Below, one piece after another: positions 48,911 to 57,028 of a stretch of DNA of 64,000 bases. The translations under genes were made by a program, and so were the position numbers. Position 1 is the first letter of the stretch; each line of letters starts with the position of its first letter. Origin of the DNA: a virus. Below the pieces are notes generated by a model. That model was given only the letters and a program-made list of their open reading frames with translations. It was not told the origin of the DNA and made no database searches. The stretch covers positions 1 through 64,000 of the IMG/VR virus record IMGVR_UViG_3300047362_000477, one strand, 5' to 3'.

Positions 48911-49738
48911 TTAAGTTACAGTATTTTGTTTATCTAAAGCACTAATCATTCTTGTCATGCCTATACCACCGCCTACACGTGGGAAGAAGTCAAACTTTAA
49001 GAACTCTTCTAGTTCTGCTTGTACTCGTTCTTTACCAAATAGTTTAAATAATAGTTCACTATATGCACCTTCTGTAATAGTATGAAATGTATCTCGCATT
49101 TGTTCTACATCACATGAACGTTCTGCACTTCCTATTGTTTCCATTCCACCTAGTATTACATCAATCTTCTTTGATTCTGTGTCACCAGGATATCTACTCA
49201 TATTCCAAAAAGGACTTGTGAATTCTGGAAAGTCTGTAATCATTGCAGTTTTAAAGTCTTCGTACATTTTAGTTTCATGTTCTGCCTTTAGCTCACCTTC
49301 AACACCATAATGACTTTGCCAATCAGCATATGTCATTTCGTATGGTTTTTCAAAGCCTAAGTAATCTACTAGTTCGTATTCCATTTCTTTTAAATTGTCA
49401 ATGTTACCTGGCATTTCAAATTCAAACATTGGAAATATTATATCGTGTCTACCTGGAATAGCATTTGGCTCTTGTCTATAGCTGGTACTTACACAAAAGA
49501 AACCTTTTGCATTAGGGTCTGTAAGTAATTCGTGTTCAAGCCACATTTGACCTGTTTGTGGAAGTGGCCATACTTGACCTGCATAATTGTATGTTGCTAC
49601 ATTAAATGGATCTTCACAAGCGGCAAGTATTGATAATCTGTTTTGGGTATGGACTTCTTGGAAACCTTTAGCCAAAAAAAATGACCTTAAAAGGCCAACT
49701 GCGTCTGTAAATTTTTGTGGGGATATTAACTGTGTCAT
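48911..49738 (-). CDS. class II aminoacyl-tRNA-synthetase-like core, no anticodon domain
   Basis: A 275-residue protein with motif 2 (FFCVSTSYRQEPNAIPGRHD, Arg88 and Glu90, then IFPMFEFEMP) and motif 3 (VGGGIGMTRMISAL, Arg263) of class II synthetases, nearest to the Asp/Asn/Lys group. The OB-fold anticodon-binding domain is absent. Such free cores include asparagine synthetase A, EpmA and others that activate an amino acid for something other than tRNA charging. I use the ATG at 49738, which has AAGGAAAA before it; the longer frame would begin at a TTG among A-tracts. In this cluster it may supply aminoacyl-AMP for the product. Confidence 0.78.
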   Translation of the reverse strand: MTQLISPQKFTDAVGLLRSFFLAKGFQEVHTQNRLSILAACEDPFNVATYNYAGQVWPLPQTGQMWLEHELLTDPNAKGFFCVSTSYRQEPNAIPGRHDIIFPMFEFEMPGNIDNLKEMEYELVDYLGFEKPYEMTYADWQSHYGVEGELKAEHETKMYEDFKTAMITDFPEFTSPFWNMSRYPGDTESKKIDVILGGMETIGSAERSCDVEQMRDTFHTITEGAYSELLFKLFGKERVQAELEEFLKFDFFPRVGGGIGMTRMISALDKQNTVT

Positions 49739-49812
49739 TTCTTTTTCCTTTTCATTGTTCAAAAAAAAATATTTGATAGCCAAAAAAAAATCTGATTAAT
49801 TTGTTATCGTTT

Positions 49813-49820
49813 TATTTATC
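49813..49820 (-). promoter_or_regulatory. GATAAATA late-promoter-like motif
   Basis: On the - strand GATAAATA lies about 75 bases before the aaRS-like ATG, just inside the end of the second amidinotransferase gene. Two T9 tracts (- strand) lie between it and the ATG. Confidence 0.4.
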
Positions 49821-51048
49821 TTCGTAGCTCGTTATTACCCCATAATCTACCAAACTCAATTCCCTGATCTCCACGTTCTGGAAAATAGTCTTCACAATCA
49901 CCTTCACGTTCTAGATCACTTGTAGCACAATGTAATCCACCGTCCCAGAAGAATCTGTGTCTCATATTACAAGTAACTACATCTACTTTATGTTCACCTA
50001 ATTTATCTTCAAGTTCTTTAGCAGGGCCACTAGCAATTACTGTATTCTCATTAACACTCAAACAATTTACATCAAAATTAGTCTCCCAACAAGCACCTAC
50101 ACTAGGGTGCATATATAAATCAATAAATTTATGTAATGCTTCGTTTTGTTCTTCGCCTGCTATCCAATAATCTGCTACTGGTCTTTTCTTGTTTAATCTC
50201 CAGTCATCTTTTACTGTTACTCTATAATCTTGCCAAGCAGTAGTATGATCATTATGCTTTCTATCTATTTTAATAACATCCCAACCTGGATATGTTTCTT
50301 CATATTTGTTTACATTAGTATGACTAATAAGCAATCCTGGTCTCACTAGAGCTAATACTGCATCTGTATGACCACCCATAACTGTAGTATTGATTCTAAA
50401 ATTGTACCCATACTTTTCATTAAACTTTTTAAACCATTCAACTAATACTTTAGTAGGGCCATTAAAGTCATGTAAGTCAATCATAATATCTCTACCAGTT
50501 CTCATAATACTAGGCCAAGAAATAGCAAATCCTTTGCCTGGGTTTAGTGCCGTTGCTTCTTTTATTATGTTTAATTCTTGATTCTCATCTCCTAGATCTA
50601 AAAAATCATCACAACCTGCCCAAGGTGCATATTCATCTTCAGTAAAGATATTATGGTTATCAAGCATTGTTTTATTCCATTTTCTAAAAATACTATCACG
50701 TTTGCCTGTTAATAATTTTTCACCAAATATAATTTGATCATCTCTAGGTGTATTAAATGGTCTTGGTATGTATCCTTCTTCTTCTACAAATTCTGTTACA
50801 CTTTCGTATCTTTTATTATCAGTTACACAAGTATCTGGCATTCTGTAAACTTTTACACCATAACTTTCTGTTAATACTTTACAAAAATAATCCAAGTCTT
50901 CTCTGGTTTCTTCATTTACTTTCGTCATGACATCTGCTACTTTTTTATCATGATAGTCTTCAAAGAAGCCTTTAGGAAATACATTTCCCACCATTACCTT
51001 TGTTAGTTTATCCCAACTATTATAACTTTTAAATCCAAAATTATTCAT
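49816..51048 (-). CDS. amidinotransferase/guanidino-modifying enzyme (second copy)
   Basis: A 410-residue member of the amidinotransferase superfamily. It opens with WDKLTKVMVGNVFP. VMGGHTDAVLALVRPGLLIS gives the catalytic His/Asp and FWDGGLHCATSDLEREGDCEDYFPERG the active Cys374. It shares FWDGGxHCxTSDxxREGDCE with the copy at 44697 but is longer, with an extra C-terminal segment and a longer middle. The two probably act on different amines or in sequence. Its start overlaps the small gene upstream (TAATG). Confidence 0.85.
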   Translation of the reverse strand: MNNFGFKSYNSWDKLTKVMVGNVFPKGFFEDYHDKKVADVMTKVNEETREDLDYFCKVLTESYGVKVYRMPDTCVTDNKRYESVTEFVEEEGYIPRPFNTPRDDQIIFGEKLLTGKRDSIFRKWNKTMLDNHNIFTEDEYAPWAGCDDFLDLGDENQELNIIKEATALNPGKGFAISWPSIMRTGRDIMIDLHDFNGPTKVLVEWFKKFNEKYGYNFRINTTVMGGHTDAVLALVRPGLLISHTNVNKYEETYPGWDVIKIDRKHNDHTTAWQDYRVTVKDDWRLNKKRPVADYWIAGEEQNEALHKFIDLYMHPSVGACWETNFDVNCLSVNENTVIASGPAKELEDKLGEHKVDVVTCNMRHRFFWDGGLHCATSDLEREGDCEDYFPERGDQGIEFGRLWGNNELRR

Positions 51049-51191
51049 TACTTTTTTGCTCCTCCATTAAACCAAAATGACCACTTGCAATGCCAGTGAA
51101 TATGTTCGTTAATGTTATTTAGTGACTTCTGATCTAATTCGTTCAAACTCGGGCGACACTTTGGTAACCACGTGTTGTCTGAATCTGTCAT
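51048..51191 (-). CDS. possible small protein
   Basis: A 47-residue frame starting inside the C-terminal end of the 51115 radical SAM gene and ending in an exact TAATG overlap with the amidinotransferase. It is rich in Trp, His and Asn (NEHIHWHCKWSFWFNGG). It would fill an otherwise unexplained gap of 66 bases. There is no clear ribosome site, so this is tentative. Confidence 0.35.
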   Translation of the reverse strand: MTDSDNTWLPKCRPSLNELDQKSLNNINEHIHWHCKWSFWFNGGAKK

Positions 51192-52374
51192 AGTTTTCTG
51201 TGACTTTGACGTATTGACGCATGATGTCAGCATTATACTTATGCTTACTATCAAGACTAAAATTAACCACTTCCATAAGTGGCTCTTCGTATTGTTTAAA
51301 GTGTGGGCTATTTCCGATACTCTTAAGAAATTCCAATATTTGTTCACGTTGTCTCTCTTTCAACCATTCTGGAGCATGAGCCATACTATAATATTGAGGT
51401 TCAATAAGTTGATTAGTACTCATTCCAATTCCTCTATTACTAGTCATTTGGTAGTCATGCATAAACTTCCAAAACTTTGTAATGTGAAGTGCATTAGTCA
51501 TCTGGTTAACTGTAGTAACTCTTACCTTAATACGTTTACCTGCTTTAGTATCTGCAAACTTAACTAACTTATCAAAGTTCTTCCAAACACTATCCCATTT
51601 AGATGGCGGTCTTAAATAATCGTTCATTTCTTCCATACCTTCTAATGAGCAGTTAACTATTACACGTTCAAACTTACTTAATTGTTCTAACCATTTGTCT
51701 TGCATATTAGTAATGTTTGTATAAAAACTTAACTCAATATGTTCTGCGTGTCCACTTTCTACTGCAAGATCTAATAGTTTAAACATATCTTTGGCTACTG
51801 TTGGTTCGCCTCCAATTAATTTTATTTTACGAGCATACTTTAACATAGGAGTAAAACTTTCCCATTCTATTCCTGGCTGAAGTAATGCTTTTTTCTTTTC
51901 TGCAATCATGCCTTTCCAATCCTTGTGATCTAACCCAAGTCCTTGGTCTATCATCTTTGCACGTTCTATACTTACCAAATGTGATGCTTCTTTGTTACAC
52001 ATTTGACATTGTAAATTACATAGATTTCCTAGTCTAAAATCAAATTGTAAAGGTTGTTCAACTTCCCAATCATTAGCTGAAGCATCAGCTACTACATCAT
52101 CAATTACATCTTTCCATTGTTCATTTTCCCATTGTCTTGAACTCATAATGCCATTACGTTCTAAGTGTTGACATTCGCCACATTCGGGTAACCATTCGCC
52201 TGCAGTCATTTTACGTCTTACTTCTTTTACGTAGTCATGATTCCAAGTACCTTCTATACCTAGTTCTTCTTGATTAACTAGTTTTTTAGGTTCTTTGGCC
52301 ATACAACATAGTCTATAACGTCCACCGTTATATGTACTATATTGAACAAATGGTAACGAACAAAATCCGCTCAT
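51115..52374 (-). CDS. radical SAM enzyme, island type
   Basis: A 419-residue protein. I use the ATG at 52374, just before the conserved start MSGFCSLPFVQYSTYNGGRYRL; the longer frame runs into the nucleosidase gene. The front module has Cys5, Cys23, Cys24 and PECGECQ (Cys65, 68). The core Cys119, 123, 126 lie in LGNLCNLQCQMCNKEAS, and IKLIGGEPTVAKDM is the SAM loop. It sits directly behind the MTA/SAH-nucleosidase-like gene, which can clear the 5'-deoxyadenosine that such enzymes release. Confidence 0.9.
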   Translation of the reverse strand: MSGFCSLPFVQYSTYNGGRYRLCCMAKEPKKLVNQEELGIEGTWNHDYVKEVRRKMTAGEWLPECGECQHLERNGIMSSRQWENEQWKDVIDDVVADASANDWEVEQPLQFDFRLGNLCNLQCQMCNKEASHLVSIERAKMIDQGLGLDHKDWKGMIAEKKKALLQPGIEWESFTPMLKYARKIKLIGGEPTVAKDMFKLLDLAVESGHAEHIELSFYTNITNMQDKWLEQLSKFERVIVNCSLEGMEEMNDYLRPPSKWDSVWKNFDKLVKFADTKAGKRIKVRVTTVNQMTNALHITKFWKFMHDYQMTSNRGIGMSTNQLIEPQYYSMAHAPEWLKERQREQILEFLKSIGNSPHFKQYEEPLMEVVNFSLDSKHKYNADIMRQYVKVTENYDRFRQHVVTKVSPEFERIRSEVTK

Positions 52375-52375
52375 A

Positions 52376-52915
52376 TTATTTACACATCTCCAAAAAGGCA
52401 CCTGCGCCTTTTGCTTGATTATTTTTCCAACTATCTGCCGCATTCTCATCAGCAAAATCTGTTACATATTTATAGCAAATAAAAGGCTTGTTAAAATGTT
52501 TACAAACTTTTGCTATACCATACGATTCCATATCAACTATATCACTTTCAAGTTCTGGTGGTGCTTGTACAAAATTATCACCACTACTACAACTCCATGC
52601 ACTATTTGATATTCTAATATCTCCTGCAAATCCAGTTTCTTCAAAAGGAGTTATACCTAACCCAGCTTGTGGTCTTGTATCCATATCACGTTGTTTAACA
52701 AGTCCAACCTGAACTAATTGTTCTGCTAGTTCTGTATTTAATGCACCAGCAGTTCCATAATTAATTACTGCTTCGCAATCAGATTGTATACAAGCCATAG
52801 TAGCAAACATTGTAGCATTTACTTTTCCGACTCCATGATACCAGACTTTATATTCTTCTGGATTTAGATTATGCTCTGGAAGTTCACCTTTCAGAGCTAC
52901 TAATACATACTTCAT
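52376..52915 (-). CDS. MTA/SAH nucleosidase-like protein
   Basis: A 179-residue protein of the PNP/MTAN fold. GVGKVNATMFATMACI (28-43), VINYGTAGALN (50-60), CSSGDNFV (109-116), DIVDMESYGIAKVC (125-138, Glu130 at the ribose-binding Glu site) and KYVTDFADENA with Asp153 match the nucleosidase family. MTAN hydrolyses methylthioadenosine, SAH and 5'-deoxyadenosine to adenine plus a sugar. It is about 50 residues shorter than bacterial enzymes, mostly in the middle. Flanked by radical SAM genes, removal of their inhibitory by-product is the likely role. It overlaps the upstream gene by one base. Confidence 0.82.
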   Translation of the reverse strand: MKYVLVALKGELPEHNLNPEEYKVWYHGVGKVNATMFATMACIQSDCEAVINYGTAGALNTELAEQLVQVGLVKQRDMDTRPQAGLGITPFEETGFAGDIRISNSAWSCSSGDNFVQAPPELESDIVDMESYGIAKVCKHFNKPFICYKYVTDFADENAADSWKNNQAKGAGAFLEMCK

Positions 52916-54186
52916 TATTTTTCCTCAATATCTAAATTTGTTAAATCTTCACCAAAATGTTTCCAGTTCTGATTTAGTCGATGTTTCGCTAACATCAATT
53001 CTTTTGTTAAATGCTGATCTAAATTTCCAGTTTCATCTATATGAAATCTAGCTACATCAAGCATTCTGCCTATAGGACTTTTTCTTGCTGGTGGATTGCT
53101 ATTTTCCCAATCGTTCCATTTCTTTTTAATTCTATCTTTTGTTTCCTTACTAAGATTTCTAAAATCTATATAGTCATCATGTCCTGGTGTAATTGGATTA
53201 ACATTAAACCAGTCTAATTCTTTATCTCCAACTTTACTATATAACCAATCTGCTATATCAGTTATTTGTCCTATGTTTAATGCTGTCATAACAGTATTAC
53301 TAGCAAATTGTATATTAACTTCGTTTGATAGTTCTCTATACTTGTTTACAGTATCTTCTATCATTTGCCAAGTATATTTGCCTGGCCGTTGTAATGTAGC
53401 ATTTTCTTTTACCCCATCAAGACTAAAAATAATATGAATTTTTTTAATCTTTTTCCAACATTCAATAACTCTTCTACTAGGAAAATGACTAGCATTAGTA
53501 TGATATTCTATTGCTAGTTTTTCTGGAGTATCATTAAGCTGAATAACTTTTTCTAATAAGTCATCATGTTTGTGTTCTAGCATAGGTTCACCACCTACAA
53601 ATTTTAAATAACGTAATTCAGATAAGTCATCATCTATGTTATCATTAGATTCATGAAAGCCTCTTGGTATTTTCTTTTTAGGAAATTTAATACTGTAGAT
53701 TGTACTACTAGCATAAGGGCCACACATAACACAAGCCATATTACAAAGACTGCTTATACCTGTTTCTAAATATTTTATTTTTGCAGGGCCTGTTGTAGTT
53801 TGTCTTGTTTTATCTGTTTTTTCATCAATGTTTAATCTAGGAAGACTTCCTCTAACTAATTTGTCGCCAGCATCTTCTGCTTTTAACAAAGAGTCTTCCA
53901 TACCCCAACATTTTCCACATTGATATGGTCTCTTCCCTTCAATCATTTGTTTTCTTATACTAGTAAAGTATTCACCTTCTCTGGCTTTTTTTATTCCGTC
54001 TCTAATATGAGGAGCTGGATCGTTTTTTGTCCTAGGACCAAAAAATCTGCAACATGGCATAACAAGCCCATCAGGGCCAACTGCGGCGCCTGCCCAAAGA
54101 TATGAACAATAACTTGATGTAGGTAAATCTTCTAGCCTAGATCTAATAGTTGGTGGTTGGTTATTCTTTTCCATCTTTTGGCTCAT
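52915..54186 (-). CDS. radical SAM enzyme, island type
   Basis: A 423-residue protein. The front module has SYCSYLWAGAAVGPDGLVMPCC (Cys27, 45, 46) and YQCGKCW (Cys90, 93). The core Cys148, 152, 155 lie in ISSLCNMACVMCGPYAS, and LKFVGGEPMLEHKH is the SAM loop. The linker between the modules is longer than in its relatives and very charged. It overlaps the nucleosidase by one base and the 54161 enzyme by 26. Confidence 0.9.
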   Translation of the reverse strand: MSQKMEKNNQPPTIRSRLEDLPTSSYCSYLWAGAAVGPDGLVMPCCRFFGPRTKNDPAPHIRDGIKKAREGEYFTSIRKQMIEGKRPYQCGKCWGMEDSLLKAEDAGDKLVRGSLPRLNIDEKTDKTRQTTTGPAKIKYLETGISSLCNMACVMCGPYASSTIYSIKFPKKKIPRGFHESNDNIDDDLSELRYLKFVGGEPMLEHKHDDLLEKVIQLNDTPEKLAIEYHTNASHFPSRRVIECWKKIKKIHIIFSLDGVKENATLQRPGKYTWQMIEDTVNKYRELSNEVNIQFASNTVMTALNIGQITDIADWLYSKVGDKELDWFNVNPITPGHDDYIDFRNLSKETKDRIKKKWNDWENSNPPARKSPIGRMLDVARFHIDETGNLDQHLTKELMLAKHRLNQNWKHFGEDLTNLDIEEK

Positions 54187-55591
54187 CTAGTAAGTAAGCC
54201 ATCTCAGGAAATGTTGCACGGAAATCTGTGCCACGAAGTTTATCTAACTTGTTAATGTATTCTCTAAATTCAGGAAGTCTACGAGTCCAGTCTTCACTCT
54301 TAGCAAACTTAATCATTCCTCTAAGTCTTTTGATTCCATAACTAGCTTCTTCCCACTTTTCATATGGTACTTTACCTTTATGCCAGCTAGGAACACCTAG
54401 TTCCCAATTTTCTTTCCACCATTCAATAAACTCTTCATACTTGGCTTCAGTCTTATCTAAAAACTCTCTTGGTAATACTTTAACATTCAAGTGTCCAGGC
54501 CAATATACAAAGTGATAGTTAATACCACCTGCACCAAATGGCCACATATTAGTTTTCTTTAGTCCGCTTTCCTGAAGTTTCCATTTAAGGAAATCTGGAA
54601 TATAATGAATGTTTAAGGCATTAACTGCACAGGCAATAGTTACTTCTACATTGTTTGATGTCATTGTATCCAAACGTTTGAACTGTCTTAAATTATGTTC
54701 CCACTCACTTGGATATCTTATATAATCATTCATAGCACCAATGCTATCTACACTATAATGCATACGAACTTTTTGAAAGTGTTTCCATTGCTCAAGTAAC
54801 CTATCTGGTAACTCAATACAGTTTGAATTGTAACGCACTTCAATTTGGTGTGCGTAACCCATTTCAATAACTTTATCTAAGATTTCATAATGTTCTTCAA
54901 TAACTGTAGACTCACCACCTGCAAAATATAATTGTCTTATGTACGGTATTTGTTTCCAAAACTGATCCCAAAACATTGGATTATCTTTGTGCCAATTATA
55001 ACTTGCATCAAATTCTCTACCTTTTTTCTCCCATACCATAGTATCTTTGAGTGTTTTATTTTCAATCTGTGGGTGTAATGCTTTCCAGTCTTTAACCCAA
55101 CCACTCGAGTCATGTGGGCTACACATAACACAGGCTAATTGACATTTGGTTCCCATACGTATATCGATGTAACGAAGTTTACTGTCAGTACTTCCATCTT
55201 CGTATGTTTCTTTTTTTAATTGTTCTATGTCAATTCCATCTTTAATCCAGTAGTCCGTTTCCCATTGTCGCTTACTTCTATGTCCTGCGGCTTCTTCCTT
55301 GTAGCACTTTAAACAACTTGCCGGTTTTTCGCCGTTCATCATCATCTTACGTACACTTCGCATATAAGAATTATTCCAGCTACTATCTAAATCTGAATTA
55401 TTTAAGTTGGCAGGTCTGCCATCTTCTAGTTTCAAAACTCCAACACGACCACCGTGCTCTTTGTCGTTTGTAGCACCTACTGAACTTGCATTTGCGGTAC
55501 AACATACTCTCATACTTCCGTCTGGTCTTGTTGATAAATGAATCCATGGTAGGATACAAAATGTATCCGAAGGTAATTTGTTATCTGACAT
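54161..55591 (-). CDS. radical SAM enzyme, island type (largest)
   Basis: A 476-residue protein, first gene of its unit. The front module has DTFCILPWIHLSTRPDGSMRVCC (Cys12, 30, 31) and ASCLKCY (Cys93, 96). The core Cys150, 154, 157 lie in MGTKCQLACVMCSPHDSS. The SAM loop reads FAGGESTVIEEH, with GGES instead of GGEP. A GATAAATA motif lies about 45 bases upstream, with no sigma-70-type promoter. The substrate is unknown. Confidence 0.9.
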   Translation of the reverse strand: MSDNKLPSDTFCILPWIHLSTRPDGSMRVCCTANASSVGATNDKEHGGRVGVLKLEDGRPANLNNSDLDSSWNNSYMRSVRKMMMNGEKPASCLKCYKEEAAGHRSKRQWETDYWIKDGIDIEQLKKETYEDGSTDSKLRYIDIRMGTKCQLACVMCSPHDSSGWVKDWKALHPQIENKTLKDTMVWEKKGREFDASYNWHKDNPMFWDQFWKQIPYIRQLYFAGGESTVIEEHYEILDKVIEMGYAHQIEVRYNSNCIELPDRLLEQWKHFQKVRMHYSVDSIGAMNDYIRYPSEWEHNLRQFKRLDTMTSNNVEVTIACAVNALNIHYIPDFLKWKLQESGLKKTNMWPFGAGGINYHFVYWPGHLNVKVLPREFLDKTEAKYEEFIEWWKENWELGVPSWHKGKVPYEKWEEASYGIKRLRGMIKFAKSEDWTRRLPEFREYINKLDKLRGTDFRATFPEMAYLLDEPKDGKE

Positions 55592-55631
55592 TATTTTTCC
55601 TTATGTGCAAGTTCGTCTGCACCGTACTGTG

Positions 55632-55639
55632 TATTTATC
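55632..55639 (-). promoter_or_regulatory. GATAAATA late-promoter-like motif
   Basis: On the - strand GATAAATA lies 40 bases before the ATG of the 54161 radical SAM gene, in a 59-base gap with no TTGACA. It is a candidate head of the unit 55591 to 49816. Confidence 0.45.
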
Positions 55640-55650
55640 ATTAGCATATG

Positions 55651-56355
55651 TTAGATTGTATATGTTTTATCTGCTGATCCATTGTTTACTATATTCCACG
55701 TTTCTTCTGTAGCATTGCCTGTTAACTGCAAACAAGGGCGTTTACGCCAACTTCCATTCCAAGTTAAATGAGGTAATGTACTCCACTCCCACGTGAATAT
55801 AGTACCTGCTTTCCATTGTGTATATACACGATTACCAAATTGAAATATCTGTCCTGGCTCCCAATCTTCCATAGGAATGAGGAATCTTATTTTGTTACTG
55901 TTTTGATATTGGAAATCTGGATTATCTATTACCCGTTCACCACGTGGATTACCTGGTAAGTTATCTATATGCCACATAAGCTGATCATTAGGGTATTGAT
56001 CGTTAAACTTACAAGTTAGTTTATCGTCTTTGTTAAATTTTAAAAATTCTGTGATTTTGGTAAATTGAGGGAACTCGTCTGGATATTTGTCAAAGTTTAC
56101 CTTACGGAACATAACGGCTTCTGGTTTGCCATCTGGGTTCTCTTTATCTTCTTCTACGTGATTTTCGCTTTTTTTATTAGCGGCGTGTTCGTATCTTTGC
56201 TCGTTGTATGCTTGATTTTGTACACCCTTTGATCTAGCTAATTCTATTTCATCAGTCCAGTCGCCTATAAAACGACCTACTATTTTTACATATTCGCCTT
56301 CTTGGTCTTCTCTAAACTTGTCAAAGTGCCAAGGACTTTTAAAAGGTGATCCCAT
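55651..56355 (-). CDS. 2OG/Fe(II) oxygenase-like protein
   Basis: A 234-residue protein. NDQLMWHIDNLPGNPRG (124-139) carries His129 and Asp131. GTIFTWEWSTLPHLTWNGSWRKRPCLQL carries His196 and Arg residues that could bind 2-oxoglutarate, and KIRFLIPMEDWEPGQIF joins them. This is the double-stranded beta-helix oxygenase order. I use the ATG at 56355, just after the upstream stop with a GGAGAG site, although a start at 56394 is possible. It follows a sulfotransferase-like gene. Confidence 0.6.
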   Translation of the reverse strand: MGSPFKSPWHFDKFREDQEGEYVKIVGRFIGDWTDEIELARSKGVQNQAYNEQRYEHAANKKSENHVEEDKENPDGKPEAVMFRKVNFDKYPDEFPQFTKITEFLKFNKDDKLTCKFNDQYPNDQLMWHIDNLPGNPRGERVIDNPDFQYQNSNKIRFLIPMEDWEPGQIFQFGNRVYTQWKAGTIFTWEWSTLPHLTWNGSWRKRPCLQLTGNATEETWNIVNNGSADKTYTI

Positions 56356-56356
56356 T

Positions 56357-57028
56357 CTATCTCTCCGGAATTGTTGCTGATGCAATATAAACATCTGAAT
56401 GCTTATGTTTATTTACCTCTACATACTCCAAAGATTTATCTAGGTTAAATGAATTCCAGTTTTTAAATAGTTCTGTACTCCACGGTTTGAATTCTAGTCC
56501 TTTACGAACTGCAAAGTCTGTAATACTACTACTTTCTTGCCATAACAGTTCCCACATTCTATCATAGTTTTTATATCCAGGTCTATAATCTGGATAATGA
56601 TCCTCATCAAAACACATAACTTCACTCCACCAAGCAAAGCTCTTTTGAGGTTCTCTATAAACTAACATAATCTTATCACCTGGAAAGTGATTCCATATGT
56701 AATCTAAATTAAAATGCCTAGCAAACACATGACCTTTAATAATACGATATCCCTCTCCAGAGAATACATCATTAATATCATCCTGTAGTTTATTAGGTGT
56801 AAGAAAATTAAAGTCTATCCAATCTTCACCACAGCCCATTCCTGGACCCCAATAACTACCACGATGTCCATTGTTAACATCACCTGGTGTTTTAGGTCTA
56901 TGATATTGAGTTCTTTCTGGAGTTTCGTCTGTACGATCACAGGTTAAGATAGAACGTAATTGTATATCAATTCCGCTCCACCTAGATCCTGGTATACCGC
57001 ATAGCCATACATTAATATTATTTGTCAA
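56357..57028 (-). CDS. sulfotransferase-like protein
   Basis: A 223-residue protein. VWLCGIPGSRWSGIDIQLRSIL (8-29) is the phosphosulfate-loop-like start. YRIIKGHVFARHF and KIMLVYREPQKSFAWWSEVM (a strand with an Arg, then Ser) fit the 3'-phosphate site of sulfotransferases. It is related to the 4872 protein (GxPGSxWS, TPER, YxGPG). Known enzymes move sulfate from PAPS to sugars, steroids or proteins. The clear pairing of two such genes about 50 kb apart suggests a phage-specific subfamily. It overlaps the upstream small gene by 11 bases. Confidence 0.5.
   Translation of the reverse strand: MTNNINVWLCGIPGSRWSGIDIQLRSILTCDRTDETPERTQYHRPKTPGDVNNGHRGSYWGPGMGCGEDWIDFNFLTPNKLQDDINDVFSGEGYRIIKGHVFARHFNLDYIWNHFPGDKIMLVYREPQKSFAWWSEVMCFDEDHYPDYRPGYKNYDRMWELLWQESSSITDFAVRKGLEFKPWSTELFKNWNSFNLDKSLEYVEVNKHKHSDVYIASATIPER

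Noticed and set aside
49760-49800. Two runs of nine A (T on the - strand) considered as a terminator or slippage site.
   Set aside because: No hairpin precedes them and no gene crosses them once the aaRS-like gene is started at 49738.
51192-51347. An upstream extension of the small - strand frame, with a hydrophobic stretch and TSC, looked like a lipoprotein signal.
   Set aside because: It lies wholly inside the coding region of the 51115 radical SAM gene in another frame and has no ribosome site. Only the last 47 residues are kept, as a tentative gene.
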